A stretch of 59,044 nt of DNA from Akkermansiaceae bacterium UBA5689 (GTDB lineage Bacteria; Verrucomicrobiota; Verrucomicrobiia; Verrucomicrobiales; Akkermansiaceae): positions 6,751 through 65,794 of the forward strand of contig DIHT01000106.1 of the NCBI GenBank assembly GCA_002420305.1, given 5' to 3'. How positions within the stretch are numbered: position 1 is the stretch's first letter; the number at the start of each line of letters is the position of its first letter. Position numbers and translations under genes: made by a program. Below the pieces are notes generated by a model. It did not search any database. It saw only the letters and a list, made by a program, of their open reading frames with translations, and was not told the DNA's origin. Of the stretch, positions 18,572-27,710 are shown in pieces.

Positions 18572-20305
18572 CTAATAGACGTCCCTCTGGTAGCGTTTCT
18601 CCCTCTTCAGCCCCTTGATGTAGTTTTTAGCCTCGTCCTCACTCTTTCCACCGTGTTTTTCCACGATCCTGTGGAGGCATGCATCCACGTCCTTTGCCAT
18701 CCTTGATGCATCGCCACAAACATAAAACGATGCGCCGGCCTCTAACCACTTCCATAGGTCAGCCCCTCTCTCCTCCATTTGGTGCTGCACGTAAATTTTT
18801 TCCTCCTGATCCCGGGAAAATGCCAAGTCGAGATGAGTCAGAATCCCATCTTTCTGCATGGAAACAAACTCTTCCTCATAGAGAAAATCTGTTTCGCGGT
18901 GAGGATTACCGAAGAACAGCCAGTTCTTTCCCGCTGCACCTCGTACTCTTCTCTCCTCAAGAAATGCCCGAAAGGGCGCCACCCCAGTACCTGGCCCAAC
19001 CATGATGACTGGTGCATCATCGTCGTCTACTAACCTAAAGGCCTTGTTGTGGTGAACAAAAACTCCTGGCTGAAGCCCTTCCGCCCGGTCTGCAAAGAAT
19101 GTCGAGCACACCCCTCCTCTCTCTCGACCGTGAGAATGATATCTCACAATTGCGATCGTTAGATGGACTTCACCTGGATGTGCATTCGGACTTGAGGCAA
19201 TCGAGTAGAGTCGCGGCTGGAGCTTTTTGAGGACCGTCACAAACTCTTCTCCATCAGAAAAATCAGCGGGGTATTCGGTAACAAGATCGATCAACTCCCG
19301 GCCCCAGCAGAACTCGTTCATCACCTTGCGGTCCCCGCTTTCCACTACCGAGCGAAGATAGGGCGAACCGCTCCGCTTCTGCCACGCTTGCAGAAGCTTC
19401 GGTGTAAGCGCTCGTATGTCATAACTCGTCATCAGCGCATCCCTCAACGAACCTTCACCACCACCGGGAATGGGGACTTGTTCGTTGGTGTTGAAGGGAA
19501 GACTGTCCAATATTTCATCTACTTGGTCCTCTTGGTTCACCGGAAAAACCCCTAATGCATCACCCACGACGTAGTCCATCCCGGCCCCTTCCAAAGAAAG
19601 CTCGACATGATGAGTCTCTTTTTCAGCATCTGGCCCGTTCAGATTGTCATTCCTCAGGATCGGGCTGTGGAACGGATTTTTTTTGCCAAAGGGGATACTT
19701 TCACTCTCTGCAGAATCTACTGTGTCAATGGAAGCCGCACCTCCAAGGCTCTCAACAACCCCTTTCCGCCATGACGCAAACGCTTCGTCGTAATCCACAT
19801 CACAATCTACTCGCTGGTAAAAGCGTTGAGCCCCAAGCGATTCCAACCTGTTATCGAAGTCGATCCCGCACTTGCAGAAGTCCGGATACTCGGTGTCGCC
19901 AAGGGCGAGCACTGAAAACTGGACCCCTTTCATTGTCGGAGCCTCGTCGCCAAGGATGAACTCATAGAGATCTGCAGCATTGTCAGGAGGCTCCCCATCT
20001 CCGTATGTGCTGGTAATGATGAGAAGGTTTTTCTCCTCGGCAAGCCGCCCAGGATCATATTGCCCCATATCTACCACCTCGGTCTCAAAGCGGCCACCAT
20101 TGAGATCCTTCGCCATTTTTTTGGCGCAGCTTTCAGCGTTTCCGGTCTGCGATCCCACGAGAATCGTGACAGGAATTACTGGTCCATCCTGCTCGGCTGC
20201 GTCATCTAGAGCAGTTCCAAACGTCTTGCTAAGAAATCCACTGAGCCACTCTCGCTGTTCGCTGGTGAATGGCGCATCTTCGGGGATCAGAATCCGGTGC
20301 GACAT
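18572..20305 (-). CDS. cysJ: CysJ-like NADPH flavoprotein reductase (FMN/FAD diflavin)
   Basis: A 577-residue diflavin reductase. An N-terminal flavodoxin domain binds FMN (TILVGSQTGNAE at about 48-59; TSTYGDGEPPDNA). A connecting plus FAD domain has RLYSIASSP and GVCSTFFAD. The NADPH domain has MVGPGTGVAPFRAF and ends KRYQRDVY with the aromatic C-terminus typical of the family. It passes electrons from NADPH to a partner, classically the sulfite reductase hemoprotein CysI. No cysI lies beside it, so the partner is encoded elsewhere or differs. It is transcribed alone, with a hairpin downstream. Confidence 0.88.
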   Translation of the reverse strand: MSHRILIPEDAPFTSEQREWLSGFLSKTFGTALDDAAEQDGPVIPVTILVGSQTGNAESCAKKMAKDLNGGRFETEVVDMGQYDPGRLAEEKNLLIITSTYGDGEPPDNAADLYEFILGDEAPTMKGVQFSVLALGDTEYPDFCKCGIDFDNRLESLGAQRFYQRVDCDVDYDEAFASWRKGVVESLGGAASIDTVDSAESESIPFGKKNPFHSPILRNDNLNGPDAEKETHHVELSLEGAGMDYVVGDALGVFPVNQEDQVDEILDSLPFNTNEQVPIPGGGEGSLRDALMTSYDIRALTPKLLQAWQKRSGSPYLRSVVESGDRKVMNEFCWGRELIDLVTEYPADFSDGEEFVTVLKKLQPRLYSIASSPNAHPGEVHLTIAIVRYHSHGRERGGVCSTFFADRAEGLQPGVFVHHNKAFRLVDDDDAPVIMVGPGTGVAPFRAFLEERRVRGAAGKNWLFFGNPHRETDFLYEEEFVSMQKDGILTHLDLAFSRDQEEKIYVQHQMEERGADLWKWLEAGASFYVCGDASRMAKDVDACLHRIVEKHGGKSEDEAKNYIKGLKREKRYQRDVY

Positions 20306-20667
20306 GATCTCAATCTGACAACCCGGCTTGTCCCGAGTTTCCGGATAGTATCGCGGTGCAAATTTTTTTCAAGCCGATTAAACAACTGAGGATTCACTCA
20401 TACCCCAATTCGCAAGAGCAGAACGACGAGACTAAATCAACCCCCCTGGCTTCAAAACTCTTTCAACCTTAACGCTCTTCATCGCCTGCCCAACTAGGTT
20501 GATAGAGCCCCAATCAACTCGCAAAACTCCAATGTCATAATGAGCTTAGTCACCTTTTTTTAACCGGAGAGAGAAAAGGAGACTCAGCGCCATACTGCAT
20601 AGACAGCGCTAAGACTCCTGATGGCTGCTGAAGAGGAGGTTCAGGAAGTCGCCCGGAAGGGATGGAG
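20306..20667. other. 362-base intergenic region without a gene
   Basis: Between the cysJ-like start and the RpiB-GlyA stop. I see no coding sequence with a supported start on either strand. The right part contains the terminator described separately; the rest holds short A/T runs (AATTTTTTTC near 20361) that could belong to the cysJ promoter, but no confident -35/-10 pair. Confidence 0.5.
20571..20618 (-). terminator. terminator after the rpiB-glyA fusion gene
   Basis: Read on the minus strand: GGAGTCTTAGCGC, a 15-base loop, GCGCTGAGTCTCC, then TTTTCTCTC. The 13-base arms match at 11 positions. It starts 50 bases after the fusion stop. It is the only plausible intrinsic terminator for this gene. 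Confidence 0.55.
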
Positions 20668-22341
20668 CTACTCGGGTAGGGGGAAATCTTGATTGAACGC
20701 AAAGACTCTTTCGCGAATCTCTCTTAACTTCTGCTCGTCCTCCCGATTTTGGATCGCATCAAAGATAAAGTCCGCCACAGACTCGAGATCCGTTTCTTTC
20801 ATCCCCCTGGTAGTTACCGCAGGGGTTCCCAAGCGAATTCCACTCGGCTTCATGGGAGACCCCGTATCGAACGGTATGGAATTTTTATTGACCGTAATCC
20901 CGGCAGCATCAAGGGCAGCATCCGCCATTGTCCCGTCAAGACCAAGCGGGCGCATATCCACCAGCATACTATGGTTGTCAGTACCACCCGAAACGATTCT
21001 GAACCCATGATCTCCCAGTCTGGCTGCCAGGGCTCTCGCATTTTCAACGACTTGCTTCTGATAAACCTTAAAATCTGGACGAAGCGCCTCCCCAAAGCAC
21101 ACAGCCTTGGCCGCGATGACATGCATGAGCGGCCCCCCTTGCACACCCGGAAAGACCATCGAATTGATTTTCTTAGCGTATTCCTCCCTGCACAGGATCA
21201 ACCCACCACGAGGCCCCCTCAAGGACTTGTGGGTGGTGGTAGTGACGAAGTCTGCATGCGGTATAGGTGTCGGGTGAACCCCCGAGGCAACCAGCCCCGC
21301 GATATGGGCCATATCAACAAAAAGATAGGCCCCAACCTCTTTCGCTATCCGGCCCATCCTCTCGTAGTCCACGACCCGGGAGTAGGCGCTTGCTCCACAG
21401 GTTATCAGTTTAGGCTTCACCTCAGCGGCGGCTGAGGCCAACTGGTCGTAGTCGATACGCTCGTCTTCCTCACTCACACCATAGTGCGTTACTTCATAGA
21501 ATTTCCCTGAGAAATTTGCCTTGTGCCCGTGAGTCAAATGCCCGCCGTGAGCGAGATCCATGGTAAGAATCCTGTCTCCAGTCTTAAGGAAAGCGAAGTA
21601 GACTGCGGCATTAGCCTGTGAGCCCGAATGTGGCTGCACGTTAACATGCTCTGCTCCAAAGAGCTCTTTCGCCCTGTCGATCGCAAGCTGCTCGGCACGG
21701 TCCACATTCTCACACCCACCATACCAACGACGACCGGGATAGCCCTCCGCATATTTATTTGTGAGAAGTGAGCCTTGCACTTCAAGAATCGCCCTACTGG
21801 CAAAATTTTCTGAAGCGATTAATTCAACATGATCCCGCTGACGACGTCCCTCCGCCTCAACAACATCAAAAACCTCAGGATCGCTGACAGCGAGGTAGCT
21901 TCCTGAGGCCTTAGCGACCCGATTTACATGGCGTCCCCCCTCAAAAGGGGTTTCAAGGAAAGCTCTCACAATACTCACTGCCTCATCTCCAGTCAGGTCC
22001 CTGGCTCCGAGACAAGCGATGTTGGAATCATTATGACCTCGAGTGATCTTGGCGTCTTCTACAGAACACAGGCGTGCAGCTCTGACTCCCTGCACCCGGT
22101 TGGCCGCGATACTCATACCGATTCCAGACTTGCAAACCAGCACTCCGAAGTCGGCTTTCCCCTCGGAAACGCTTCGTGCTACCACGTTCGCGAAATCCGG
22201 GTAATCCACCGAATCTTCACCTTTAGTTCCGTAATCGACCACTTGGTTTCCGGTCAGCTCAAGCGCCTCAACGATGGCACTTTTGACTTCTACTCCCCCA
22301 TGGTCCGCCCCTATCGCAATTCGCAGACTAGCGTTATTCAT
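20668..22341 (-). CDS. bifunctional RpiB-GlyA fusion: ribose-5-phosphate isomerase B + serine hydroxymethyltransferase
   Basis: One 557-residue frame joining two normally separate enzymes. Residues 1-145 are RpiB (LRIAIGADHGG, Cys70 in GVLVCKSGIGMSIAANRV, GHNDSNIACLGAR), which interconverts ribose-5- and ribulose-5-phosphate. From about 150 to the end is a complete GlyA (HVELIASENFAS, YPGRRWYGG, PLP lysine 372 in TTTTHKSLRGPRGG), which makes glycine and one-carbon folate from serine. The linker is only about 10 residues. The ATG is used; a GTG 30 bases upstream is in frame. The YwlE-like phosphatase just upstream gives the order phosphatase, rpiB, glyA, recalling ywlE-ywlF-ywlG-glyA of Bacillus. 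Both active sites look intact. Confidence 0.92.
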   Translation of the reverse strand: MNNASLRIAIGADHGGVEVKSAIVEALELTGNQVVDYGTKGEDSVDYPDFANVVARSVSEGKADFGVLVCKSGIGMSIAANRVQGVRAARLCSVEDAKITRGHNDSNIACLGARDLTGDEAVSIVRAFLETPFEGGRHVNRVAKASGSYLAVSDPEVFDVVEAEGRRQRDHVELIASENFASRAILEVQGSLLTNKYAEGYPGRRWYGGCENVDRAEQLAIDRAKELFGAEHVNVQPHSGSQANAAVYFAFLKTGDRILTMDLAHGGHLTHGHKANFSGKFYEVTHYGVSEEDERIDYDQLASAAAEVKPKLITCGASAYSRVVDYERMGRIAKEVGAYLFVDMAHIAGLVASGVHPTPIPHADFVTTTTHKSLRGPRGGLILCREEYAKKINSMVFPGVQGGPLMHVIAAKAVCFGEALRPDFKVYQKQVVENARALAARLGDHGFRIVSGGTDNHSMLVDMRPLGLDGTMADAALDAAGITVNKNSIPFDTGSPMKPSGIRLGTPAVTTRGMKETDLESVADFIFDAIQNREDEQKLREIRERVFAFNQDFPLPE

Positions 22342-22425
22342 TGGTCTAAACTCAGTCCCTCCTTGGGACACACATTCCTTGGCCCTCTTCCCGGGAAACG
22401 CAATAGAGAAAACCGATCCGAGAAA

Positions 22426-22911
22426 TTATTCTTCAGAACGGGCTCTTTCGGAGCGCAGAAACCCAAGAATTCCCTCCATTGCCCGATCCAGAAACGAAGC
22501 TACCTCCTCATAGGCTCGGAAACCACCGCCTATCGGGTCCGGGACATCCCTCCCCACGACCCCGTCGATTTCCGCAAAGTCGCAAACGAGATGAAATTTT
22601 CCTTTTTCCCCAGGATAGCGGTCTTCGAGAGACTCCAAGTGATACTTCGTCATGCAAAAGACATGACTGGATTCTGCCAGAATTTGCTCGTCTACCATCC
22701 TACTCACGAAGCCTTCCAGTCCAATTCCCCGGTCCTGAAGGATCTCAAGGGTCTCCGCGCTGGCACTGCCACCCTCATGAGCAGCGATCCCTGCGGAGCT
22801 CACCATCAAAGAATCAGACTGCCCCTTCGCCCGCAGCAGGCCTTCGGCCATGGGGCTCCGGCATGTGTTCCCCGTGCATACGAAGAGCACGTGCGCGAAT
22901 GGATCTGACAT
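22426..22911 (-). CDS. low-molecular-weight protein phosphatase, YwlE-like
   Basis: A 161-residue LMW-PTP. The P-loop is VCTGNTCRSP with nucleophile Cys12 and Arg18; the general acid is in RDVPDPIGGG. The threonine in CTGNTCRS is the form found in arginine phosphatases such as YwlE, whereas tyrosine phosphatases usually carry I or L there; this is suggestive only. It removes phosphate from proteins in the cytoplasm. It lies 84 bases upstream of rpiB-glyA on the same strand, a neighbourhood conserved in firmicutes. Confidence 0.88.
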   Translation of the reverse strand: MSDPFAHVLFVCTGNTCRSPMAEGLLRAKGQSDSLMVSSAGIAAHEGGSASAETLEILQDRGIGLEGFVSRMVDEQILAESSHVFCMTKYHLESLEDRYPGEKGKFHLVCDFAEIDGVVGRDVPDPIGGGFRAYEEVASFLDRAMEGILGFLRSERARSEE

Positions 22912-23181
22912 GCCGGTATGCTAGGCTTCTCCCCCCTACCCTCGTCAAACAGGCAATCTCGGGTATTCGTGCTCCTGATGCTCGCCTGCGTCCTCTGCCC
23001 CGCTATATCTGCCGGTTAGATTAGGAGGACCTAACCATTAATTTCCCCGCCCTCAAAAAAAAACAGCGGCCCGCATCTGAATGATTCGCTACAAATTAGA
23101 CGATTACGCTCCTCGAGCAAAAGCCTCCGAGGTCGCGGCTTGCCCCCTCCTTTCAATGGGATTACCGGATGGGGCTCAAAA

Positions 23182-23952
23182 ATGTCGCTAGATCCTGATC
23201 TCGGAAAAAAACTCAGCGCTGCTCGACAGGCATTGGGTGCTTCCATTGAGGACATTTCGCGACGGACCCACATTCCCGAGATTGCGATTCGACATCTCGA
23301 AAAAGGTCAATTCTCCAAGTTTCCAAGCCCTGAATACGCAGAGGGATTCCTCGCCCAATATTCCGAGCATGTGGGTCTCTCCGCCATAGACCAGCTCGAT
23401 TCTCTCGATACCAGCGAGAATCGATCCGGAATTTCTTCGAAGGAAAGGAACAAAAATCGCCGCATTACAAGGGTTGAAGCTGCTGACAGTCGTCCGCTGC
23501 CCATCCCCGAGTCCTGCAATTTCCACCGGGGACTGCTGCGATCCCGAAACCAATCCGAGAAGGAACCGAGAGAGCCTCAAATGCACAGTATCAAGAGGCA
23601 GCCGCTCATCGTATTTTCGATAACCTCAATCCTGATCGCCTGCTCGCTGTTTGCGTATATGAGACTGAGCGGTGATTTTGGTCAGAAAGACCCGTCTTCG
23701 GCGCAGAATCCCTCTCCCCCCTTGGGCGCAATTGGGGGGCTATCAACCCAGACACCCAGTAATCCTGTATTTTCCAACGTTCCCCGAGCTCTCCCTGTCT
23801 CCCCGGAGACTTCCCCGCCTGTCGCTGTCAATAGTTCGAGCGAAGGGGCCAACATCCAGAATCTGAGTGCTTCGAACGCAACCCCATCGGGGACCTTCGA
23901 GGGATTCTCTCTCGAAAGTCCACCGCCCAGAGCGGTTATCGTTGAGGAGTAA
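23182..23952 (+). CDS. RodZ-like HTH membrane protein
   Basis: A 256-residue protein. Residues 1-70 form a RodZ-type helix-turn-helix (LGKKLSAARQALGASIEDIS, HIPEIAIRHLEKG, FPSPEYAEGFLAQYSEHVGL). A basic linker leads to one membrane span (about 141-160) and a Pro/Ser-rich extracytoplasmic tail ending without the usual DUF4115 domain. RodZ links the MreB cytoskeleton to the wall-synthesis machinery. The ATG at 23182 is used; a TTG 42 bases upstream adds an unconserved leader. It is convergent with recQ, 42 bases apart. Confidence 0.8.
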   Translation: MSLDPDLGKKLSAARQALGASIEDISRRTHIPEIAIRHLEKGQFSKFPSPEYAEGFLAQYSEHVGLSAIDQLDSLDTSENRSGISSKERNKNRRITRVEAADSRPLPIPESCNFHRGLLRSRNQSEKEPREPQMHSIKRQPLIVFSITSILIACSLFAYMRLSGDFGQKDPSSAQNPSPPLGAIGGLSTQTPSNPVFSNVPRALPVSPETSPPVAVNSSSEGANIQNLSASNATPSGTFEGFSLESPPPRAVIVEE

Positions 23953-23994
23953 GCCCCGGGGCAAGAAACCATCGTTTCTTCTGCTCGAGTTCGA

Positions 23995-26187
23995 TCAGGA
24001 TTGTTCTCTGATAAGCTCGAGAAAAGGCTCGAGAAATCTCTCAGCTTTCACAGCTCCTACACCTTTTATCGTCATTGCAGCGTCAACCGAAGTTGGCCGC
24101 GACCGGGCCAGAGACTCCAACGTCTTGTTTGTGAAAACCCCATAGGGCGGCACCCTGTATTGCTTGGCAATGTCATTACGAAGACCCTTCAACTGAGCGT
24201 AAAGACCCGTGTCGAGGGGAGGAAGCTCTCCATCTTCCTCGCCTGCCTTCGAGTCTGCCTTGCCCCTTCCTCTCCTCTGTTCAGGCCACACCAGACTATA
24301 CCCACCCTCTCCCTTCATGACCTGCTCTCCCCTGTCCGTCAGGGTCACAAGAGGAAATTCACCGGTCTGAGTGACCAGAAGTCCCGCAGAGTGCAGCGCG
24401 TGGAAAAGCTCGTTGAGATAGGCGGTCCCCTTTTCTTTCAGGATCCCGTAGGTCGAAAGATCGTGCAACCGTACCCGCAGGATTTCCTGTGATTTACTAC
24501 CGGTGAGCATCTGCACAATACGGCCTCTTCCGAAGATTCCCTCCCACCCCTTATCTGTTCGTCGACTCATACGGGCCACCCCACTCAGGGCTTTGCGCAC
24601 CAGAAGATCCTCCCTTTCCGTCGGCTCTCTCCGATCTGTCCCATAATCACTACGACATACGTCACAAGTGCCGCACTCTCCCGGCTCACTTTCCCCAAAG
24701 TATTCAAGAATGGCCTGCTGACGGCAGACCGCGCCATAGCACAGAGCCACAATCGCCTTCAGTTTTTTCCGATCGCGATTCTCCTTCTCTTCAAGCGCAT
24801 TCCGGTCAATTCCCAACTGACCGGTTTGCACCTCGGGCCGCTTCAAGCGTGTTCCTCGCCTTCGCTGCCCCGGCAGATCAAAGCGTTCTAGATAGCCACC
24901 GCGTGCCAGGACGGAAAGAGCACTGCTTACCGCCATGCCATTCTTTACCTCCACTGCCCCGGTAATCTCCTCGATGGTAGCATGAATCTCCCCCTGTTCG
25001 TCGGCCTCCTGGTAAAGGTGCTCGTACACCTGGCAGATTGTTCCATAGCCCGGGTTTGCCCCCTCGAGAAAAAATTCCTGGGTCCGGGTATCCGCATAAT
25101 TCCAGAGAAGCTCACAATAGGCGGCCTCTCCATCCCGACCAGCACGGCCGGCTTCCTGATAGTAGGCTTCTACGCTGCCCGGAACTTCGAAGTGAATAAC
25201 GAATCGGACATCTGCGCGATCGATCCCCATCCCGAAAGCATTAGTGGCAACTGCAACATCCACCTCACCACAGATAAAGCGATCCTGCGTTTTCTCCCGT
25301 TCCTGTTCCGTCATCCCACCATGATACCCAATACAATTCACACCCCAGCTATGAAGGGTTTCCGCTACTTCCTCCACCCGCTTACGTGTCGCACAATAGA
25401 CAATTCCTGTTCGATGCTCCTTGAGAATCTCGCGGGTTCGCCGGAACTTGGCAGCCTTGGTCTCGACCGGGTTGATATTAAAACTCAGATTGGCCCGCGC
25501 AAATCCAGTGACAGTCTGAAAGGGCTTCCGTAATTTGAGCACCTTCACTATATCCTCCCGGACCACTTGGGTGGCCGTAGCCGTAAAGGCCACACACTGA
25601 GGACCCCCCAAAGCCGCCCGCGCTTCTCCCAACCGAAGATAATCCGGCCGAAAATCATGTCCCCACTGGCTCAGGCAGTGCGCCTCGTCGATAGCGAGAA
25701 GTCCCACTTTTACTCCACGCATAGCCGATACGAAACTTTCCGCGCGGAACCTCTCGGGAGCCACATAAACCAGCTTATAGTCTCCCCTGACCATGCGATC
25801 GATCCGATGTCGCTGCTCTGCATGAGAGACGGTTGAATTAATGAGAGTCGCTGCCAGCCCCTTGTCTACCAGTGCATCCACCTGGTCCTTCATCAGGGCG
25901 ATGAGGGGACTGACCACCACTGTGACACCCTCAAGACAGAGAGCTGGGAGTTGATAGCAAAGAGACTTCCCTCCTCCGGTGGGCATTACCACCAGGCCAT
26001 CCTGCGAACCGAGAATGTTTTCCACGATTCCCGCCTGACCGTCGAGAAACTCCTCAAACCCGAAGGCCTTACGCAACATCTCTTTCGCAAGGTCAGGCAC
26101 AAGGTGAGAGTGCACTGCCAGAACTCCATGTTCAACCCAAAGCGCCTGCCCAATCCCTCCTCGTCCTGCCATTCCGCCCCCCAACAT
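23995..26187 (-). CDS. recQ: ATP-dependent DNA helicase RecQ
   Basis: A 730-residue superfamily 2 helicase. It has Walker A MPTGGGKSL, DEAH box LAIDEAHCLSQWGHDFRPDY, motif VI region EAGRAGRDGEAAYC, a four-Cys zinc site ending CGTCDVCRSDYG, an RQC winged helix and a C-terminal HRDC domain (RNDIAKQYRVPPYGVFTNKT). It unwinds DNA in recombination repair and at stalled forks. The frame stays open far upstream into the divergent gene, so the ATG at 26187 was chosen; an ATG 15 bases further in is also possible. A dyad lies 25 bases upstream of this start. Confidence 0.94.
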   Translation of the reverse strand: MLGGGMAGRGGIGQALWVEHGVLAVHSHLVPDLAKEMLRKAFGFEEFLDGQAGIVENILGSQDGLVVMPTGGGKSLCYQLPALCLEGVTVVVSPLIALMKDQVDALVDKGLAATLINSTVSHAEQRHRIDRMVRGDYKLVYVAPERFRAESFVSAMRGVKVGLLAIDEAHCLSQWGHDFRPDYLRLGEARAALGGPQCVAFTATATQVVREDIVKVLKLRKPFQTVTGFARANLSFNINPVETKAAKFRRTREILKEHRTGIVYCATRKRVEEVAETLHSWGVNCIGYHGGMTEQEREKTQDRFICGEVDVAVATNAFGMGIDRADVRFVIHFEVPGSVEAYYQEAGRAGRDGEAAYCELLWNYADTRTQEFFLEGANPGYGTICQVYEHLYQEADEQGEIHATIEEITGAVEVKNGMAVSSALSVLARGGYLERFDLPGQRRRGTRLKRPEVQTGQLGIDRNALEEKENRDRKKLKAIVALCYGAVCRQQAILEYFGESEPGECGTCDVCRSDYGTDRREPTEREDLLVRKALSGVARMSRRTDKGWEGIFGRGRIVQMLTGSKSQEILRVRLHDLSTYGILKEKGTAYLNELFHALHSAGLLVTQTGEFPLVTLTDRGEQVMKGEGGYSLVWPEQRRGRGKADSKAGEEDGELPPLDTGLYAQLKGLRNDIAKQYRVPPYGVFTNKTLESLARSRPTSVDAAMTIKGVGAVKAERFLEPFLELIREQS

Positions 26188-26212
26188 CTTTCCACTGGTG
26201 GACCTTGTAACA

Positions 26213-26231
26213 AGCTGAAAATATAACAGCT
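26213..26231. promoter_or_regulatory. dyad between divergent recQ and ceramidase-like genes
   Basis: AGCTG, AAAATATAA, CAGCT: perfect 5-bp arms around a 9-base A/T centre. It sits 26 bases from the recQ start and 17 from the opposite start. It could be an operator; the CTG-N9-CAG core is one base shorter than the E. coli LexA pattern CTG-N10-CAG. Confidence 0.35.
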
Positions 26232-26247
26232 CACAAACCGAGTCATC

Positions 26248-27621
26248 ATGAATTTCAGGCCTATTTTTCTCACCTGCCTGATCACCCTGTCGACCCTTTC
26301 CTCCCATGCGAGGATCAGAGCTGGGGCCGCAGAGCAGGAAATCACACCGAGGGCCAGGCTGGAAATCCAGCACTACTTCCGGAAGAGCATCGGCGTGCGA
26401 GACCCTCTTTTCGCCCGCTGTCTCTATCTCGAGGATCAACTAGGAAATGCGGTCGCCATCGTGGGACTGGACCTCATCATGGCCAGCTTCGAGACGTGTG
26501 ACGAACTGCGAGCTGAAATCCGGGAGAAGTGCGAAGTCAAACATACACTTCTCAACTTCAGTCACACCCATGCCTCCGCCGCCCTCGGCCCCCGCGGCCG
26601 CTCCACCGTATCCAACGATGAAGGCTCCCGGTGGAATGATCGCACCCTTGACTCCATCATTGCGGTGGTAGCGGAAGCCCGAAAACAAGCCGAACCAGTC
26701 TCCCTTCGGGCCGGACGCTCTTCCGTTCAGGTCGGCTTTAACCGACGCCTCACCAACACCGGAAACGGCCATGTCTTTATGGGAGTCAACCGCATGGGCC
26801 CGGCCGTTCCATGGGTTAACGTCCTCGTGGCGGACAGTCTCCGGACCAGCAAACCTCTCGCCGTACTTTTTGAGCATGCCGCCCATCCAGTGATCGTTCC
26901 CCACACCAGCAAACTCACCAGCGCCGACTTCCCGGGAGCCGCGGGGAAACGGATTCGGGACGTTCTCGGTAGTAATGTCATTACCGTCTTCGGTCAGGGT
27001 TGCGGTGGAAACATCAATGGCTTCCCCCTCCGCTCCACTCATGAGAAGGCGGAGGAGGCTGGCCGTCGCCTCGGGGATGCCAGCCTCAAAGCCATTGAGG
27101 ATAGTAGGCCTATCGCGACCAGTATGCTTTCCGTGAAGTCCACCACAGTCACTCTTCCCTCCGCGCCCCTCCCGGACCGGGAGCTTCTCGCTGAAATGAT
27201 GGACCTTGAAAAGAACAACGGGGGCCGGATGAAGCAACTACGACGAATCCAGAATCTCATCAAACAAGGAAAGCAGCCCCCTGGTCGCCGCTTTGACGCT
27301 CACGCCGTGATGCTAGGACGCGAATGGTGCCTCACTACCATGCCCCATGAGATGTTCTGCCAGTATGAACTCTGGATCGACAAGCATGCTCCTTTCCGGA
27401 ACACCATGACTTTTGCCTTCACCAATGGCTACGAGGGTTACGTCGCGGTGGACGAGGCCCTTGCCCTTGGTGCTCGCGGAGGCTACGAGGTGGGCCGGCT
27501 CCCCAACTGGGGCGGCCAAGTCTACACCAGACACCTGGGCCCTCCCGCAGTCGGCGCCGAGAAAATTGTGAAGAAGGCCCTTTCTTCCCTGTGGCCGTCC
27601 GATCTTTCTCCATCTGAGTAA
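26248..27621 (+). CDS. exported neutral/alkaline ceramidase-like hydrolase
   Basis: A 457-residue protein with a signal peptide (about residues 1-21), then RIRAGAAEQEITPR, the typical opening of neutral/alkaline non-lysosomal ceramidase N-domain proteins widespread in PVC bacteria. NFSHTHASAALGP carries a likely zinc-binding histidine pair and GCGGNINGFP a conserved glycine-rich loop; FEHAAHPVIVP adds further histidines. The family acts on amide bonds of ceramide; PVC members are often annotated only as hypothetical and their substrate is unproven. It is divergent from recQ and convergent with the GEVED gene, with a shared hairpin at the 3' end. Confidence 0.8.
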   Translation: MNFRPIFLTCLITLSTLSSHARIRAGAAEQEITPRARLEIQHYFRKSIGVRDPLFARCLYLEDQLGNAVAIVGLDLIMASFETCDELRAEIREKCEVKHTLLNFSHTHASAALGPRGRSTVSNDEGSRWNDRTLDSIIAVVAEARKQAEPVSLRAGRSSVQVGFNRRLTNTGNGHVFMGVNRMGPAVPWVNVLVADSLRTSKPLAVLFEHAAHPVIVPHTSKLTSADFPGAAGKRIRDVLGSNVITVFGQGCGGNINGFPLRSTHEKAEEAGRRLGDASLKAIEDSRPIATSMLSVKSTTVTLPSAPLPDRELLAEMMDLEKNNGGRMKQLRRIQNLIKQGKQPPGRRFDAHAVMLGREWCLTTMPHEMFCQYELWIDKHAPFRNTMTFAFTNGYEGYVAVDEALALGARGGYEVGRLPNWGGQVYTRHLGPPAVGAEKIVKKALSSLWPSDLSPSE

Positions 27622-27641
27622 CCTGTTTACCTCGAACACAC

Positions 27642-27671
27642 GAAGCCCGGCCCTCTTCAGGACCGGGCTTC
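27642..27671. terminator. hairpin between convergent genes, copy 1 of a duplicated element
   Basis: GAAGCCCGG, 12-base loop, CCGGGCTTC: perfect 9-bp stem, with a further CCT/AGG pairing inside the loop, then TTACC. It is placed to end both the ceramidase-like gene and the minus-strand GEVED gene. The same hairpin with nearly identical flanks recurs at 30508-30537. Confidence 0.6.
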
Positions 27672-27710
27672 TTACCGCAGGGCAATTTGCCGGGGGCTTA
27701 TGCCGGTGGG

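Noticed and set aside
21928..22908. 326-residue plus-strand open frame over rpiB-glyA and the phosphatase
   Set aside because: It lies opposite two clearly recognised enzymes and has no family pattern.
26188..26439. Longer recQ start overlapping the divergent ceramidase-like gene
   Set aside because: The extra 84 residues have no RecQ homology pattern and lie on the antisense of a gene with a clear signal peptide.
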